Shown piece after piece: positions 52,160 through 62,019 of a stretch of DNA of 64,000 nt. The notes under the pieces were generated by a model. It made no database searches, had not been told where the DNA came from, and saw only the letters and a list, made by a program, of their open reading frames with translations. Source of the DNA: Curtobacterium herbarum (GTDB lineage: Bacteria > Actinomycetota > Actinomycetes > Actinomycetales > Microbacteriaceae); contig NZ_JAFBBT010000001.1 in the NCBI RefSeq assembly GCF_016907335.1, positions 1 through 64,000 of the forward strand. The letters run 5' to 3'. A program made the position numbers and the translations under genes. The stretch's first letter is position 1. Each line of letters begins with the position of its first letter.

Positions 52160-53880
52160 CGGCCCTCGGAGCGCCGCGCGTCAGCCGTGCCGGTGACGTC
52201 GGGGACCGCGCGCCGCGCCGACCGGTCGCGGTCCAGCGGATCATCGCCGGTGTCGTCGTGCTCGGCATGGTCGCCTTCGGCGCCTGGTCGTTGTCGGAGC
52301 TCGACTTCGGCTGGAGTGCCGTCCCGACGAGCATCGCGAACGCCGCGAAGGTGTTCCAGCAGATGGACCCGATCAGCTTCCCGGCACCCGGGGACCTGGT
52401 CTACCTGATCGGCCTCACCGTCGGCATCGTCATCCTGGGCACCGCCGTCGCCGCGGTGATCTCGGTGCCCGTCGCCTGGATCGCCGCCGCCAACACGACG
52501 CCCGTCGCCTGGTCGCGGTGGCTCGGACGCGGGATCGGCGCCCTCACCCGCGCGGTGCCGGACGTCGTGATCGCGCTGGCGTTCTCGCTGACGTTCGCGC
52601 TGGGCAGCCCACTGCCGGGGATCCTGGCGCTCGGCATCCACTCGATCGGGATGATCTCCAAGCTCTTCGCCGACGCGATCGAGCAGATCGACGACGGACC
52701 CCGGCTCGCCGTCCGTGCCGCCGGCGGTTCCCGTGCGCAGGAGTTCTGGTCCGGCGTCGTCCCCCAGGTGCTCCCCTCCTGGATCGCGATCGCCCTGCAC
52801 CGGTTCGACATCAACCTGCGCGGGTCCGCGATCCTCGGCTACGCCGGCGTGGGCGGGCTCGGGTACGCGATGAAGATCGCGTTCGGGCAGTTCCCGACCG
52901 GGTACGGCCGGGGGCTCGGCATCGCGATCGTCATCTTCGCCCTCTGCGTCGTGCTCGAGGTGGTCTCCTCGACCATCCGCCGCAACCTGCTCGGCGTCGA
53001 ACCGTCCGGCCGGGGACTCGGCGACCGCATCGTGCGTCGGGCGACCCGGGACCGACCGGCTCCGTCCCGACCGGACGGCCCCGCCGTCACCGTCGCCTCG
53101 ATGTCCCGTCGACCGTGGACGCCCCGTCGGGTGCGCAACACCGTGTGGTCGCTCGCAGCGGTCGCGCTCGTGGTCTCGAGCTGGTGGATGGCCGGCGTCG
53201 ACTTCGACGACATCGCCTGGAACCAGGTGGTGCCCACGCTGCAGAGCTTCTGGCCGCCGAACCTCGGCAGCCACACGTTCGCCGACTTCGGGCAGGCGCT
53301 GCTCGTGACGGTGCAGGTGGCCTTCGCCGCCGCCCTGCTGTCGCTCGTACTGTCGGTCGTCATCGGGTCGCTCGCGGCGCGCAACGTCGCCCCGACCGGT
53401 GCGGTCCGCAGTGTCTTCCGCGTCGTGCTCGTCGTCTTCCGCGGTGTCCCCGAGCTGGTGCTGGCGATCTTCCTGATCATGGTGACCGGGCTCGGCAACC
53501 AGGCCGGCGTCGTCGCCCTGGCGTTCGGCGGGATCGGCCTGCTCGGCAAGCTCGTCGCCGACTCGTTCGAGGAGGTACCGTCCGGACCGGAACAGGCGCT
53601 CACCGCCGCCGGGGCGACGCGGGGCCAGCGCTACCTGGCCGCGACGCTGCCCCAGGGCCTGCCGTCACTGGTGGGCAACTCGCTGTACCTCGTCGACACC
53701 AACATCCGGGCGGCGACGCTGCTCGGGATCGTCGGCGGCGGCGGTGTCGGCTACTACCTGACGAACGCGTCCACCGTCCTCGCCCTGCACGGCCAGGTGA
53801 CCACCCTCGTGGCCATGGTGCTCGTCGCCGTGCTCGCGGTCGAGGGCCTGGCGGCCTGGATGCGTCGGGTGTACCGGTGA
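52156..53880 (+). CDS. phnE: phosphonate ABC transporter permease, fused PhnE1-PhnE2
   Basis: 574 residues from GTG at 52156. Two complete permease domains lie in one chain: the first at about 90-280 with EAA-type loop [19 protein letters not shown], the second at about 375-570 with the loop [19 protein letters not shown]. Separate phnE genes are normally paired, so this is a natural fusion. A short linker (about 290-330) joins the halves. It makes the transport channel. GTGA overlap with the next gene. Confidence 0.95.
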   Translation: MTALGAPRVSRAGDVGDRAPRRPVAVQRIIAGVVVLGMVAFGAWSLSELDFGWSAVPTSIANAAKVFQQMDPISFPAPGDLVYLIGLTVGIVILGTAVAAVISVPVAWIAAANTTPVAWSRWLGRGIGALTRAVPDVVIALAFSLTFALGSPLPGILALGIHSIGMISKLFADAIEQIDDGPRLAVRAAGGSRAQEFWSGVVPQVLPSWIAIALHRFDINLRGSAILGYAGVGGLGYAMKIAFGQFPTGYGRGLGIAIVIFALCVVLEVVSSTIRRNLLGVEPSGRGLGDRIVRRATRDRPAPSRPDGPAVTVASMSRRPWTPRRVRNTVWSLAAVALVVSSWWMAGVDFDDIAWNQVVPTLQSFWPPNLGSHTFADFGQALLVTVQVAFAAALLSLVLSVVIGSLAARNVAPTGAVRSVFRVVLVVFRGVPELVLAIFLIMVTGLGNQAGVVALAFGGIGLLGKLVADSFEEVPSGPEQALTAAGATRGQRYLAATLPQGLPSLVGNSLYLVDTNIRAATLLGIVGGGGVGYYLTNASTVLALHGQVTTLVAMVLVAVLAVEGLAAWMRRVYR

Positions 53881-54521
53881 GCGGGCACGGCCTACCGACC
53901 GCCGGGGGACTCCGGCTGTCCGAGGAGCCCGCCGTCGGGCCGGGCACCGCGATGACCGGCAGCACGCTCGGACGGTGGGTCGAGATCGGCGACGACTGCC
54001 GGCTCACCGACAGCGAGATGGCCGACTACAGCTACTGCGACCGGCTGTGCGACATCGCGAACACGTCCGTCGGGAAGTTCGCGAACATCGCCAGCGCCGT
54101 CCGGATCGGAGCGACCGACCACCCGCTCGACCGGGCGACCCTGCACCACTTCATGTACCGCAGCAGCCACTACTGGGACGACGCCGAGGACGACGAGGCC
54201 TGGTTCGCGCAGCGTCGTGCCCGGCGGACGCGGATCGGGCACGACACCTGGATCGGCCACGGCGCCCAGGTCAAGCCCGAGGTGACCGTGGGTGACGGCG
54301 CGGTGGTGGCGTCCGGTGCGGTGGTCACGAAGGACGTCCCCGCGTACGCCGTCGTCGCCGGGGTGCCCGCGCGGGTGATCCGGCTCCGACAGCCCCCGGA
54401 GACCGCCGGACGACTGCAGCGCCTGGCCTGGTGGGACTGGGACCACGCGACGCTCCGGGCCCGGCTCGGGGACTTCCGGACCCTGTCGGTCGAGGACTTC
54501 CTGGACCGCTACGAGGGCTAG
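53877..54521 (+). CDS. phosphonate-locus hexapeptide-repeat acyltransferase
   Basis: 214 residues from GTG at 53877. Left-handed beta-helix hexapeptides ([61 protein letters not shown]), as in chloramphenicol acetyltransferase-like enzymes. Many phn loci carry such a gene (the hexapeptide phosphonate-metabolism family), possibly detoxifying aminoalkylphosphonates by acylation. The assignment of substrate is inference. It converges with and overlaps phnF by four bases. Confidence 0.88.
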   Translation: MSGHGLPTAGGLRLSEEPAVGPGTAMTGSTLGRWVEIGDDCRLTDSEMADYSYCDRLCDIANTSVGKFANIASAVRIGATDHPLDRATLHHFMYRSSHYWDDAEDDEAWFAQRRARRTRIGHDTWIGHGAQVKPEVTVGDGAVVASGAVVTKDVPAYAVVAGVPARVIRLRQPPETAGRLQRLAWWDWDHATLRARLGDFRTLSVEDFLDRYEG

Positions 54522-55300
54522 TCCTCGGCAGCGGGGCCGGTCCGGTCGAGCGCCCCGACACCCGCGTCGGGGCGCTCGACGTCGAGTTCCACCCGGTCCG
54601 CGCGGAACCGGGTGATCCCCGCCTGCAGGGGTGTGCCGTCGGGCAGTGCGTCGAGGGCGTGGACGACCAGCACCACGGTCCCCATCGGCAGGGCCATGTC
54701 CGACGACTCCTCGCCGCTCGCGATGCGTGCGCCGACCGTCGTGTGGGCACGGAGGTAGTCCTCGATCCCCACGGCACGCAGCGCGGCGGTCATCGACCCG
54801 GTGCGGGCGAAGTGCACGTCGACGCCGGGCACCCGGTCGGCGTCGAACCAGTGCGTGCCCCGCGAGATCGTGATGCCGTCGACGGAGCGGGCGGACTCGA
54901 GCAGCAGCGCCGGACGGCCGTCGAGCTGCAGTTGCTCGTCGACCTCGGGCGGCGGCTCGGTCACCGTGTCGGCGGACAGCAACCGGCCCGACACGGCCGA
55001 GCCCCGACGTCCGAGGCTGTCGCTGAGGCGTGTCCGGAGGCCGATCCGGTGCACGATCACGGAGTGCTCGACGACGAACGTGCCGCTGCCGCGCCGGGAG
55101 CGGACGAGGTCCTCGGCCGCGAGGGCTGCGACCGCCTGCCGGACGGTGTTCCGGTGGACACGGAAGCGCTCGGCGAGTGCGCCCTCGGTCGGGAGCTTGG
55201 CAGCGGGCGGCAGTGAACCGTCGAAGATCTCGCGGCGGATCTCGTCGGCGATGAGTCGCCACGCCGAGTACCCGCTCGCGGACCGCCCCTGCACCGTCAT
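54518..55300 (-). CDS. phnF: GntR-family regulator, PhnF-like
   Basis: 260 residues. Winged-helix HTH at residues 12-75 ([47 protein letters not shown]), followed by a UTRA ligand domain ([29 protein letters not shown]). It is divergent from the phnG operon with a 163-base gap holding an inverted repeat, and is the natural repressor of both phn transcription units. Confidence 0.93.
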   Translation of the reverse strand: MTVQGRSASGYSAWRLIADEIRREIFDGSLPPAAKLPTEGALAERFRVHRNTVRQAVAALAAEDLVRSRRGSGTFVVEHSVIVHRIGLRTRLSDSLGRRGSAVSGRLLSADTVTEPPPEVDEQLQLDGRPALLLESARSVDGITISRGTHWFDADRVPGVDVHFARTGSMTAALRAVGIEDYLRAHTTVGARIASGEESSDMALPMGTVVLVVHALDALPDGTPLQAGITRFRADRVELDVERPDAGVGALDRTGPAAED

Positions 55301-55420
55301 GCGACCGCACTCTACCGTCGGCGCACGTCGACGCCGGTCCGGCCCGTTCCCCGGATGTTCACCCGCTGTCGTGCTCTGCGTCGCCTCGGGAGGTCGTGCC
55401 GGACCCCGGCCCGGGCTACG

Positions 55421-55452
55421 GTCAAGTTATCCAGAAACACAGACAACTTGAC
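55421..55452. promoter_or_regulatory. putative PhnF operator between phnF and phnG
   Basis: An inverted repeat with perfect 8-bp arms GTCAAGTT/AACTTGAC (55421-55428 and 55445-55452). Read on the minus strand its core is GTTGTCTG-TG-TTTCTGGA, matching the site upstream of phnD except for the two central bases. It lies 12 bases before the phnG start. Confidence 0.8.
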
Positions 55453-55463
55453 TGGAGTACGTG

Positions 55464-55946
55464 ATGCAGACCGAACCCGGAGTGCCGGCGGCCGTCGCCG
55501 AACGGCAGCGGTGGATGCGCACCCTCGCGCTCGCACCGACCGCGGAGCTCGACGCCGCGTGGCGACGACTCGACCCGAAGCCCGACGTGCAGGCCATCCG
55601 CGGTCCGGAGACCGGACTCGTCATGGTCCGTGCGCGGGTCGACGCCGGCGGGGACCGCTTCAACCTCGGCGAGGCGACGGTGAGCCGCGCGACGGTGCGG
55701 CTGCACGGCGGCCCGCTCGACGCCGACGTCGTCGGGACCTCCTACCTGCTCGGCACCGACCTGGAGCACGCGCGGCTCGCGGCCGTCTTCGACGGACTGC
55801 TCGCCGACGCCGGCCTGCGGGAGCAGGTGCTCGCCGACGTCGTCGAGCCGCTCGAGGACGCCCGGGCCGAGCGCGACGAAGCCCGCCGGGTCGAGGCCCG
55901 CAGCACCCTGGTCGACTTCTTCACGGTCTCCCGGGAGCACGCATGA
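55464..55946 (+). CDS. phnG: C-P lyase core complex subunit PhnG
   Basis: 160 residues from ATG at 55464 with TGGAG upstream (a GTG at 55461 is possible). Part of the PhnG2H2I2J2 core complex. Family features: RQRWMRTLALAPTAEL and LGEATVSRATVRL, with GTSYLLGTDLEHARLAAVFD. First gene of the C-P lyase operon. Overlaps phnH by ATGA. Confidence 0.95.
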   Translation: MQTEPGVPAAVAERQRWMRTLALAPTAELDAAWRRLDPKPDVQAIRGPETGLVMVRARVDAGGDRFNLGEATVSRATVRLHGGPLDADVVGTSYLLGTDLEHARLAAVFDGLLADAGLREQVLADVVEPLEDARAERDEARRVEARSTLVDFFTVSREHA

Positions 55947-56563
55947 GCACCGCCGCAGCCATCCCCACCCCCGGGTTCGACGACCCCACGCTCGACGCCC
56001 AGCGCGTGTTCCGCGCGGTCCTCGACGCCCTCGCCCACCCCGGCCGCCGGTACCCGTTGCGCGTCCCCCCGGTGCCGCCGACGGCGTTCGGACCGGGACT
56101 CGCCGCCGTCGCACTGACCCTGCTGGACGAGGAGTGCTCGGTGTGGATCGCCGGCGCAGCCGGCGACGACCCCGCACTCGCGGCCTGGCTGTCGTTCCAC
56201 ACGGGTGTGACCCGAGCCGCCCGCCCGGCCGACGCCGACTTCGTCGTGGTGACCCGTGCCTCCCGTCCGGCCCTGGCCGACCTGGCCCAGGGCACCGACA
56301 TGGACCCGCACCGGTCGACGACCGTCGTCCTCGACGTGCGCGACCTCGACGCTGCCGTGCGCCTCACCGCGAGCGGCCCCGGCATCGACGGCACCGTCGA
56401 CGTCGACGCCCCCTGGGCCGACGCCGCGTTCCTCGACGAGTGGCGGGCGAACACCGCGCGGTTCCCGCGCGGCGTGGACCTGCTCCTCGTCGAGGACGAC
56501 CACGTCTCGGCCTTCCCCCGGACCACACGGCTCGCCGTGTCCGACACCACCACGGAGGCCTGA
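55943..56563 (+). CDS. phnH: C-P lyase core complex subunit PhnH
   Basis: 206 residues. Typical PhnH start: FDDPTLDAQRVFRAVLDALAHPGR. Mid-domain LTLLDEECSVWIAG and C-terminal RFPRGVDLLLVEDDHVSAFPRTT are conserved. Forms a heterodimer-like unit in the core complex. The ATGA overlap with phnG and the one-base overlap with phnI suggest equal production of complex subunits. Confidence 0.95.
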   Translation: MSTAAAIPTPGFDDPTLDAQRVFRAVLDALAHPGRRYPLRVPPVPPTAFGPGLAAVALTLLDEECSVWIAGAAGDDPALAAWLSFHTGVTRAARPADADFVVVTRASRPALADLAQGTDMDPHRSTTVVLDVRDLDAAVRLTASGPGIDGTVDVDAPWADAAFLDEWRANTARFPRGVDLLLVEDDHVSAFPRTTRLAVSDTTTEA

Positions 56564-57666
56564 TGTACGTCGCAGTCAAGGGCGGCGAGAAGGCGATCGC
56601 GAACGCCCACGCCCTGCTCGCCCAGGAGGGCCGTGGCGATCCCGGCACGCCCCGGATCGCCGTCGACGCGGTCGCCGGCCAGCTCGCCGTGCTCGTCGCA
56701 CGCGTCATGAACGAGGGGTCGCTGTACGACCCCGAGCTGGCGGCACGCGCCGTCCTGCAGGCGCAGGGCGACGTGCTCGAAGCCGTCACCCTGGTGCGGT
56801 CCTACCGCACCACCCTGCCGCGCTTCGGCTACACGCTGCCGCTCGACACCGCGACGCTCCCGCCGCAGCGACGGATCTCGGCGACGTTCAAGGACCTGCC
56901 GGGCGGACAGCAGCTGGGCGTGACCTTCGACTACACGCACCGCCTGTTCGCCGAGGCCACCACCGACGGGCCCGTCGTCACGGCGAGTGCGGCGGAGCCG
57001 TCCGGTCCGATGCCGCGCGTCAACGACCTGCTCGGCGACGCGTCGCTCATCGAACCGGAGCGCTCGCCGGACTCCACCGACCCGGAGCCCGCCGACCTGA
57101 CCCGCGACCCGACGATGTTCCCGATGAGCCGCGCCGAACGGCTGCAGGCACTGGCGCGGGGCGACGAGGGGTTCCTGCTCGCGCTCGGCTACTCGACGCA
57201 GCGCGGCTTCGGTCGCACGCACCCGTTCGCCGGGGAGGTCCGGGTCGGCGAGGTCGAGGTCGAGTTCGACGCCCCCGAGCTCGGCTTCGCGGTGCCGCTC
57301 GGCCGGGTCGAGGTCACCGAGTGCCAGATGATCAACCAGTTCACCGGCAGTGCCGACAAGCCCGCACAGTTCACCCGCGGCTACGGCCTGGCGTTCGGCC
57401 GGAGTGAGCGCAAGGCGATGTCGATGTCGCTGCTCGACCGGGCACTGCGCGCCGACGAGTTCGGTGAGCGGCGGGAGGCGCCGGCGCAGGACGAGGAGTT
57501 CGTCGTCAGCCACAGCGACAACGTGCAGGCGACGGGGTTCGTCGAGCACCTCAAGCTGCCGCACTACGTCGACTTCCAGGCGGAGCTCGGCCTGGTCCGA
57601 CGGCTCCGCCACGAGCACGAGGAACGCGCGGCTGCTGTCGCCGAGACGGAAGAGGTCCGCGCATGA
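56563..57666 (+). CDS. phnI: C-P lyase core complex subunit PhnI
   Basis: 367 residues. N-terminal MYVAVKGGEKAIANAHALL and the C-terminal QMINQFTGSADKPAQFTRGYGLAFGRSERKAMSMSLLDRAL segments are strongly conserved in PhnI, which joins the phosphonate to ATP, displacing adenine (nucleosidase/transferase step), with PhnG, H and L. ATG at 56563 shares one base with the phnH stop. Confidence 0.97.
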   Translation: MYVAVKGGEKAIANAHALLAQEGRGDPGTPRIAVDAVAGQLAVLVARVMNEGSLYDPELAARAVLQAQGDVLEAVTLVRSYRTTLPRFGYTLPLDTATLPPQRRISATFKDLPGGQQLGVTFDYTHRLFAEATTDGPVVTASAAEPSGPMPRVNDLLGDASLIEPERSPDSTDPEPADLTRDPTMFPMSRAERLQALARGDEGFLLALGYSTQRGFGRTHPFAGEVRVGEVEVEFDAPELGFAVPLGRVEVTECQMINQFTGSADKPAQFTRGYGLAFGRSERKAMSMSLLDRALRADEFGERREAPAQDEEFVVSHSDNVQATGFVEHLKLPHYVDFQAELGLVRRLRHEHEERAAAVAETEEVRA

Positions 57667-58592
57667 GCGGCGAGCTGGTGTACAACGTCGGGTACCTCGA
57701 CGAGCAGACCAAGCGGATGATCCGCCGCGCCCTGCTCAAGGCGGTGGCGATCCCCGGGTTCCAGGTGCCGTTCGCGTCCCGCGAGGTGCCGATGCCGCGG
57801 GGATGGGGCACGGGCGGCGTGCAGGTGACCGCCGCCGTGATCGGTGAGGACGACGTCCTGAAGGTCATCGACCAGGGCGCCGACGACACCACGAACGCGG
57901 TGTCCATCCGCCAGTTCTTCGCCAAGGTGAGCGGCGCCGCCACCACGACCCGCACGGACGAGGCGACGGTCATCCAGACCCGGCACCGCATCCCCGAGAC
58001 ACCGCTGCACGACGGCCAGGTCATGGTCTACCAGGTGCCGATCCCCGAGCCGCTGCGCTTCCTGGAGCCGCGCGAGACCGAGACGCGGCGGATGCACGCG
58101 CTCGAGGAGTACGGCCTGGTCTACGTGAAGCTCTACGAGGACATCGCCCGGTTCGGCCACATCGCCACGACGTACGCGTACCCGGTGATGGTCAACGGGC
58201 GGTACCTGATGGACCCGTCGCCGACCCCGAGCTTCGACAACCCGAAGCTGCACCGGAGCCCTGCGCTGCACCTGTACGGCGCCGGTCGTGAGAAGCGCAT
58301 CTACGCCGTGCCGCCGTTCACCGATGTCGTCAGCCTGGGGTTCGAGGACCACCCGTTCGAGCCCCAGCGGTTCGAGCAGCCGTGTGCGATCTGCGGGTCG
58401 ACCGGGGTGTACCTCGACGAGATCATCACGGACGACGTCGGGGGCGTGCTGTTCGCCTGCTCGGACACCGACCACTGCGAGCGGGCCGCCGCGGGCACCG
58501 CCGCTGGAGGCGCCGCCCCCGCGGGCGGGGCCCCCGGGGCCGCCGTGCCCACCGCCGTCCCGACCACGACGACCGAGGAGGTCACCGCATGA
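57663..58592 (+). CDS. phnJ: radical-SAM C-P lyase PhnJ
   Basis: 309 residues. PhnJ cleaves the carbon-phosphorus bond of the ribosyl phosphonate. Cysteines C241, C244 and C266 (in CAICGSTG and FACSDTDHCE) bind the Fe4S4 cluster, C272 is the thiyl radical residue, and G32 (IPGFQVPF) is the glycyl radical; all match the numbering of the E. coli enzyme. About 30 C-terminal residues after C272 form an Ala/Gly/Pro/Thr tail not present in E. coli. Overlaps phnI and phnK by ATGA. Confidence 0.98.
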   Translation: MSGELVYNVGYLDEQTKRMIRRALLKAVAIPGFQVPFASREVPMPRGWGTGGVQVTAAVIGEDDVLKVIDQGADDTTNAVSIRQFFAKVSGAATTTRTDEATVIQTRHRIPETPLHDGQVMVYQVPIPEPLRFLEPRETETRRMHALEEYGLVYVKLYEDIARFGHIATTYAYPVMVNGRYLMDPSPTPSFDNPKLHRSPALHLYGAGREKRIYAVPPFTDVVSLGFEDHPFEPQRFEQPCAICGSTGVYLDEIITDDVGGVLFACSDTDHCERAAAGTAAGGAAPAGGAPGAAVPTAVPTTTTEEVTA

Positions 58593-59368
58593 GCGAGCCA
58601 CGTCCCCTGCTCGCCGTCCGCGGCGCCGGACACCGCTACGGCGACCGGTACGGCTGCCGGGACGTCGACTTCGAGCTGTGGCCGGGTGAGGTGCTCGCCG
58701 TCGTCGGTGAGTCCGGCTCCGGCAAGTCCACCCTGCTCGGCACCCTCTCCCGACGCCTGGCGCTGACGGAGGGGTCGATCCGGTACACGATGGCCGACGG
58801 CGAGACGGTCGAGCTCGGCGACCTCAGCGAGAGCACCCTCCGGCGGCTGTGGCGGTCCGAGTGGGGCTTCGTGCACCAGGACGCCGCCGACGGCCTCCGG
58901 ATGCACGTCAGCGCCGGCGGCAACGTCGGGGAACCGCTGATGGCGACGGGCTGGCGGCACTACGGACAGATCCGGACCGCTGCGGCCGAGTGGCTCGAGC
59001 GCGTCGAGATCCCGGTGGACCGCATCGACGACACCCCGGCGACGTTCTCCGGCGGCATGCGGCAGCGCCTGCAGATCGCCCGGAACCTCGTGGTCTCACC
59101 GCGGCTGGTGTTCATGGACGAGCCGACCAGTGGGCTCGACGTGTCGGTGCAGGCGCGTCTGCTCGACCTGATCCGCTCGCTCGTCGCGGAGCTCGGTCTG
59201 GCCGTCGTGATCGTCACGCACGACCTCGCCGTCGCGCGGCTCATCTCGCACCGCACGCTCGTCATGCAGGGCGGGCGGGTCATCGAGTCCGGCCTGACCG
59301 ACCGGGTGCTCGACGACCCCCAGGCTGCGTACACGCAGCTCCTCGTCTCCTCGATCCTCCAGGGGTGA
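58589..59368 (+). CDS. phnK: C-P lyase-associated ABC protein PhnK
   Basis: 259 residues. Walker A GESGSGKS (40-47), signature FSGGMRQRLQIARNL, Walker B LVFMDEPTSGLD and H-loop VTHDLAVARLI. It binds the C-P lyase core complex rather than acting as a transporter. ATGA overlap with phnJ. Confidence 0.95.
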   Translation: MSEPRPLLAVRGAGHRYGDRYGCRDVDFELWPGEVLAVVGESGSGKSTLLGTLSRRLALTEGSIRYTMADGETVELGDLSESTLRRLWRSEWGFVHQDAADGLRMHVSAGGNVGEPLMATGWRHYGQIRTAAAEWLERVEIPVDRIDDTPATFSGGMRQRLQIARNLVVSPRLVFMDEPTSGLDVSVQARLLDLIRSLVAELGLAVVIVTHDLAVARLISHRTLVMQGGRVIESGLTDRVLDDPQAAYTQLLVSSILQG

Positions 59369-59375
59369 ACGCACC

Positions 59376-60101
59376 ATGACCGAACCCATCCTCACCGTCT
59401 CCGAGGTCGAGAAGACCTTCACCATGCACCTGCAGGGCGGGCAGCAGATCGAGGTGCTCCGCGGACTCAGCTTCCGCGTGCACCCCGGCGAGTGCGTCGT
59501 CCTCGGCGGCGCGTCCGGCGCCGGCAAGAGCTCGGTGCTGAAGATGGTCTACGGCAACTACGCCGTCGACCGGGGCAGCGTCCTGCTCGGCGGTGACCCG
59601 CCGCTCGACCTCGCCACCGCCGACCCCCGGCAGGTCATCGCGGCCCGCCGCGACAGCATGGGGTACGTCAGCCAGTTCCTGCGGTGCGTGCCGCGCGTGC
59701 CCGCGCTCCAGGTGGTCGCCGAGCCGCTGCTCGAGCGTGGCGTCGACCGCCGGGAGGCCCGTGACCGCGCCGCCACGCTGCTCACCCGGGTGCACATCCC
59801 GGAACGCCTGTGGTCGCTGCCGCCCGCCACCTTCTCCGGTGGCGAGCAGCAGCGGGTGAACATCGCGCGCGGGTTCATCGCGGACCTGCCGCTGCTGCTG
59901 CTGGACGAGCCGACCGCGTCGCTCGACGTGCGGAACCGCGACGTGGTCGTCGAGCTGATCGCCGAGAAGCGTCGCGACGGCACCGCGATGCTCGGGATCT
60001 TCCACGACGTCGCGGTGCGGGACGCGGTCGCCGACCGCGTCGTCGACGTCGCGATGTCGTCGCCGGCGGTGGCACGGGAACGCGCACGGGTGGACGCATG
60101 A
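59376..60101 (+). CDS. phnL: C-P lyase-associated ABC protein PhnL
   Basis: 241 residues. P-loop GASGAGKS (45-52), FVSQFLRCVPRVPALQVV region typical of PhnL, signature FSGGEQQRVNIARGF, Walker B LLLLDEPTASLD. Works with PhnGHI in the first step and may couple to PhnK. Seven bases after phnK; ATGA overlap with the DUF1045 gene. Confidence 0.95.
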   Translation: MTEPILTVSEVEKTFTMHLQGGQQIEVLRGLSFRVHPGECVVLGGASGAGKSSVLKMVYGNYAVDRGSVLLGGDPPLDLATADPRQVIAARRDSMGYVSQFLRCVPRVPALQVVAEPLLERGVDRREARDRAATLLTRVHIPERLWSLPPATFSGGEQQRVNIARGFIADLPLLLLDEPTASLDVRNRDVVVELIAEKRRDGTAMLGIFHDVAVRDAVADRVVDVAMSSPAVARERARVDA

Positions 60102-60847
60102 GGGCCGCGCTCTACGCCGTGCCGGGGACGCCGTCGGTGCACGCGGGTGCGGCCCGGCTCCGCACCCTGGCGGAACAGTGGCTGGGCCGGAGCGTCACCG
60201 GGGAGCCGGTGACCGCCGCGACGCCGCTCGGGCACAGTCGTTCATCGATCGACGCGATCACCGAGCACGCCCGGCGGTACGGCTTCCACGGGACGCTCAA
60301 GGCACCCTTCCGGCTGGCGCGCGGGCACGGTCTCGACGAGCTGGACGGTGCGGTCGCCCGGTTCGCCGCCCGACGCCCGCACGTCGTGCTCCCGGCGCTG
60401 ACCCTGACGCGGATGGACGGCTTCTTCGCGCTGGTCCCCGGCGTCCCGGCCCCGCGGCTCGACGCCATCGCGAACGACGTGGTCGTGAAGTTCGACCGCT
60501 TCCGGGCGCCGCTGTCCGACGCGGACCGCGCTCGCCGCGACCCGGCCTCGTTGACCGAGCGGCAACGGGAGCTGCTCGACACCTACGGCTACCCGTACGT
60601 GCTCGAGGAGTTCCGCTTCCACCTGACCCTGACCGACCGCGTCCCGGCTGGCCAGCAGCCCGAGGTCGAACGCATGCTCCGGAGCTGGTTCGACGAGGTG
60701 CTGGGGCAGGACGTCCCGATCGACGCCCTGGCGCTGTTCGTCGAACCCGAGCCCGGAGCGCCGTTCGTCCTGCACACCGCGCACCGGCTCCACCCCACCC
60801 TCACCTCCCGCACCGCAGAAGCCCCAGCCAGCGAAGGAACACGATGA
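60098..60847 (+). CDS. DUF1045 2H-phosphoesterase-like protein of phn operon
   Basis: 249 residues. DUF1045 proteins are found in phn operons and carry two HxT signatures of 2H phosphoesterases: GFHGTLKAPF and FHLTLT. No phnP gene exists here, so this protein is the likely replacement that opens the 5-phosphoribosyl-1,2-cyclic phosphate made by PhnJ. This function is inference from family, context and the missing phnP. ATGA overlaps on both sides. Confidence 0.85.
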   Translation: MRAALYAVPGTPSVHAGAARLRTLAEQWLGRSVTGEPVTAATPLGHSRSSIDAITEHARRYGFHGTLKAPFRLARGHGLDELDGAVARFAARRPHVVLPALTLTRMDGFFALVPGVPAPRLDAIANDVVVKFDRFRAPLSDADRARRDPASLTERQRELLDTYGYPYVLEEFRFHLTLTDRVPAGQQPEVERMLRSWFDEVLGQDVPIDALALFVEPEPGAPFVLHTAHRLHPTLTSRTAEAPASEGTR

Positions 60848-62019
60848 CCCGCGAGACCGTCTTTACCAACACCCGTGTCGTGCTCGGCGACGAGACCGTG
60901 CTCGGTTCCGTCCTGGTCCGCGACGGTGTGATCGCCGACATCACGAGCGGTCCGGCCGCGACCGTCGGGGAGGACCTGGACGGCGACCACCTGATGCCGG
61001 GTGTCGTCGAGCTGCACACCGACCACCTCGAGTACCACTTCAGCCCGCGCCCCGGTGTCTCGTGGGACCCGCTGCCCGCGGTCCTGGCCCACGACGCCCA
61101 GCTCTCGGCAGCCGGGGCGACGACCGTGTTCGACGCGGTGCGCATCGGGTCGGAGCCCGACGGACGCGACGGTGCGGCAGCGGCGGCGCACCGTCTGGCC
61201 GAGGCCGTCGAGTCGGCGATGGACGCCGGGCTGCTCCGTGCCGAGCACGCGATCCACCTGCGCTGCGAGGTGTCGTCGGCCGACTGCCTCGACGCCTTCC
61301 ACGAGTTCGACGACGACCAGTACGTCCGGCTCGCGTCGCTGATGGACCACACGCCCGGTCAGCGCCAGTACGCCGACATCGAGGACTTCAAGCGCTACTA
61401 CCTCGCCAAGCGTCGGGTGAGCGAGGCGGACTTCGAGCAGTACGTGCGGTTGCTGCACGAGCAGTCGGCCCTCCACGCCGGTCGCAACCGCCGCGCCATC
61501 GCCGGGCTCGCGGCCGAGCGTGGCATCACCCTCGCCGCCCACGACGACGCGACGCCCGAGCACGTGGCGGAGTCGGTCTCCCTCGGCGTGCACATCTCCG
61601 AGTTCCCGACGACCGTCGTCGCTGCGCAGGCCGCGGTGGACCAGGGTCTGCAGGTGGTGATGGGAGCGCCGAACATCGTCCGCGGTGGCAGCCAGTCCGG
61701 CAACGTCGCGGCGGCGGAGCTGCTCGACCTCGAACTGCTCGACGTCCTGTCGTCCGACTACGTGCCGTCGAGCCCGCTGCACGCCGTCTTCCAGCTCGTG
61801 GCCGACGGCGTGCTGACCATGGCGCAGGGCGCACGGCTGATCAGCACGAACCCGGCCCGCGCGGTCGGACTCGACGACCGGGGCGAGATCGCGGTCGGCA
61901 AGCGTGCGGACCTGGTGCGGGTCGCCACGCACGGGCTGCCCGCCGACGAGCGCCGTCCGAACGGTCGGAGCATGCCCGTCGTCCGGGGCGTCTACCGCAC
62001 CGGGGAGCGCGTGTCATGA
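60844..62019 (+). CDS. phnM: C-P lyase pathway phosphonohydrolase PhnM
   Basis: 391 residues. Amidohydrolase fold; VELHTDHLEYHF provides metal-binding histidines, with KAHDDATPEHV-like AAHDDATPEHV and the late MGAPNIVRGGSQSGN motif. It releases pyrophosphate from the ribosyl-triphosphate phosphonate intermediate. ATGA overlaps with the DUF1045 gene and phnN. Confidence 0.97.
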   Translation: MTRETVFTNTRVVLGDETVLGSVLVRDGVIADITSGPAATVGEDLDGDHLMPGVVELHTDHLEYHFSPRPGVSWDPLPAVLAHDAQLSAAGATTVFDAVRIGSEPDGRDGAAAAAHRLAEAVESAMDAGLLRAEHAIHLRCEVSSADCLDAFHEFDDDQYVRLASLMDHTPGQRQYADIEDFKRYYLAKRRVSEADFEQYVRLLHEQSALHAGRNRRAIAGLAAERGITLAAHDDATPEHVAESVSLGVHISEFPTTVVAAQAAVDQGLQVVMGAPNIVRGGSQSGNVAAAELLDLELLDVLSSDYVPSSPLHAVFQLVADGVLTMAQGARLISTNPARAVGLDDRGEIAVGKRADLVRVATHGLPADERRPNGRSMPVVRGVYRTGERVS

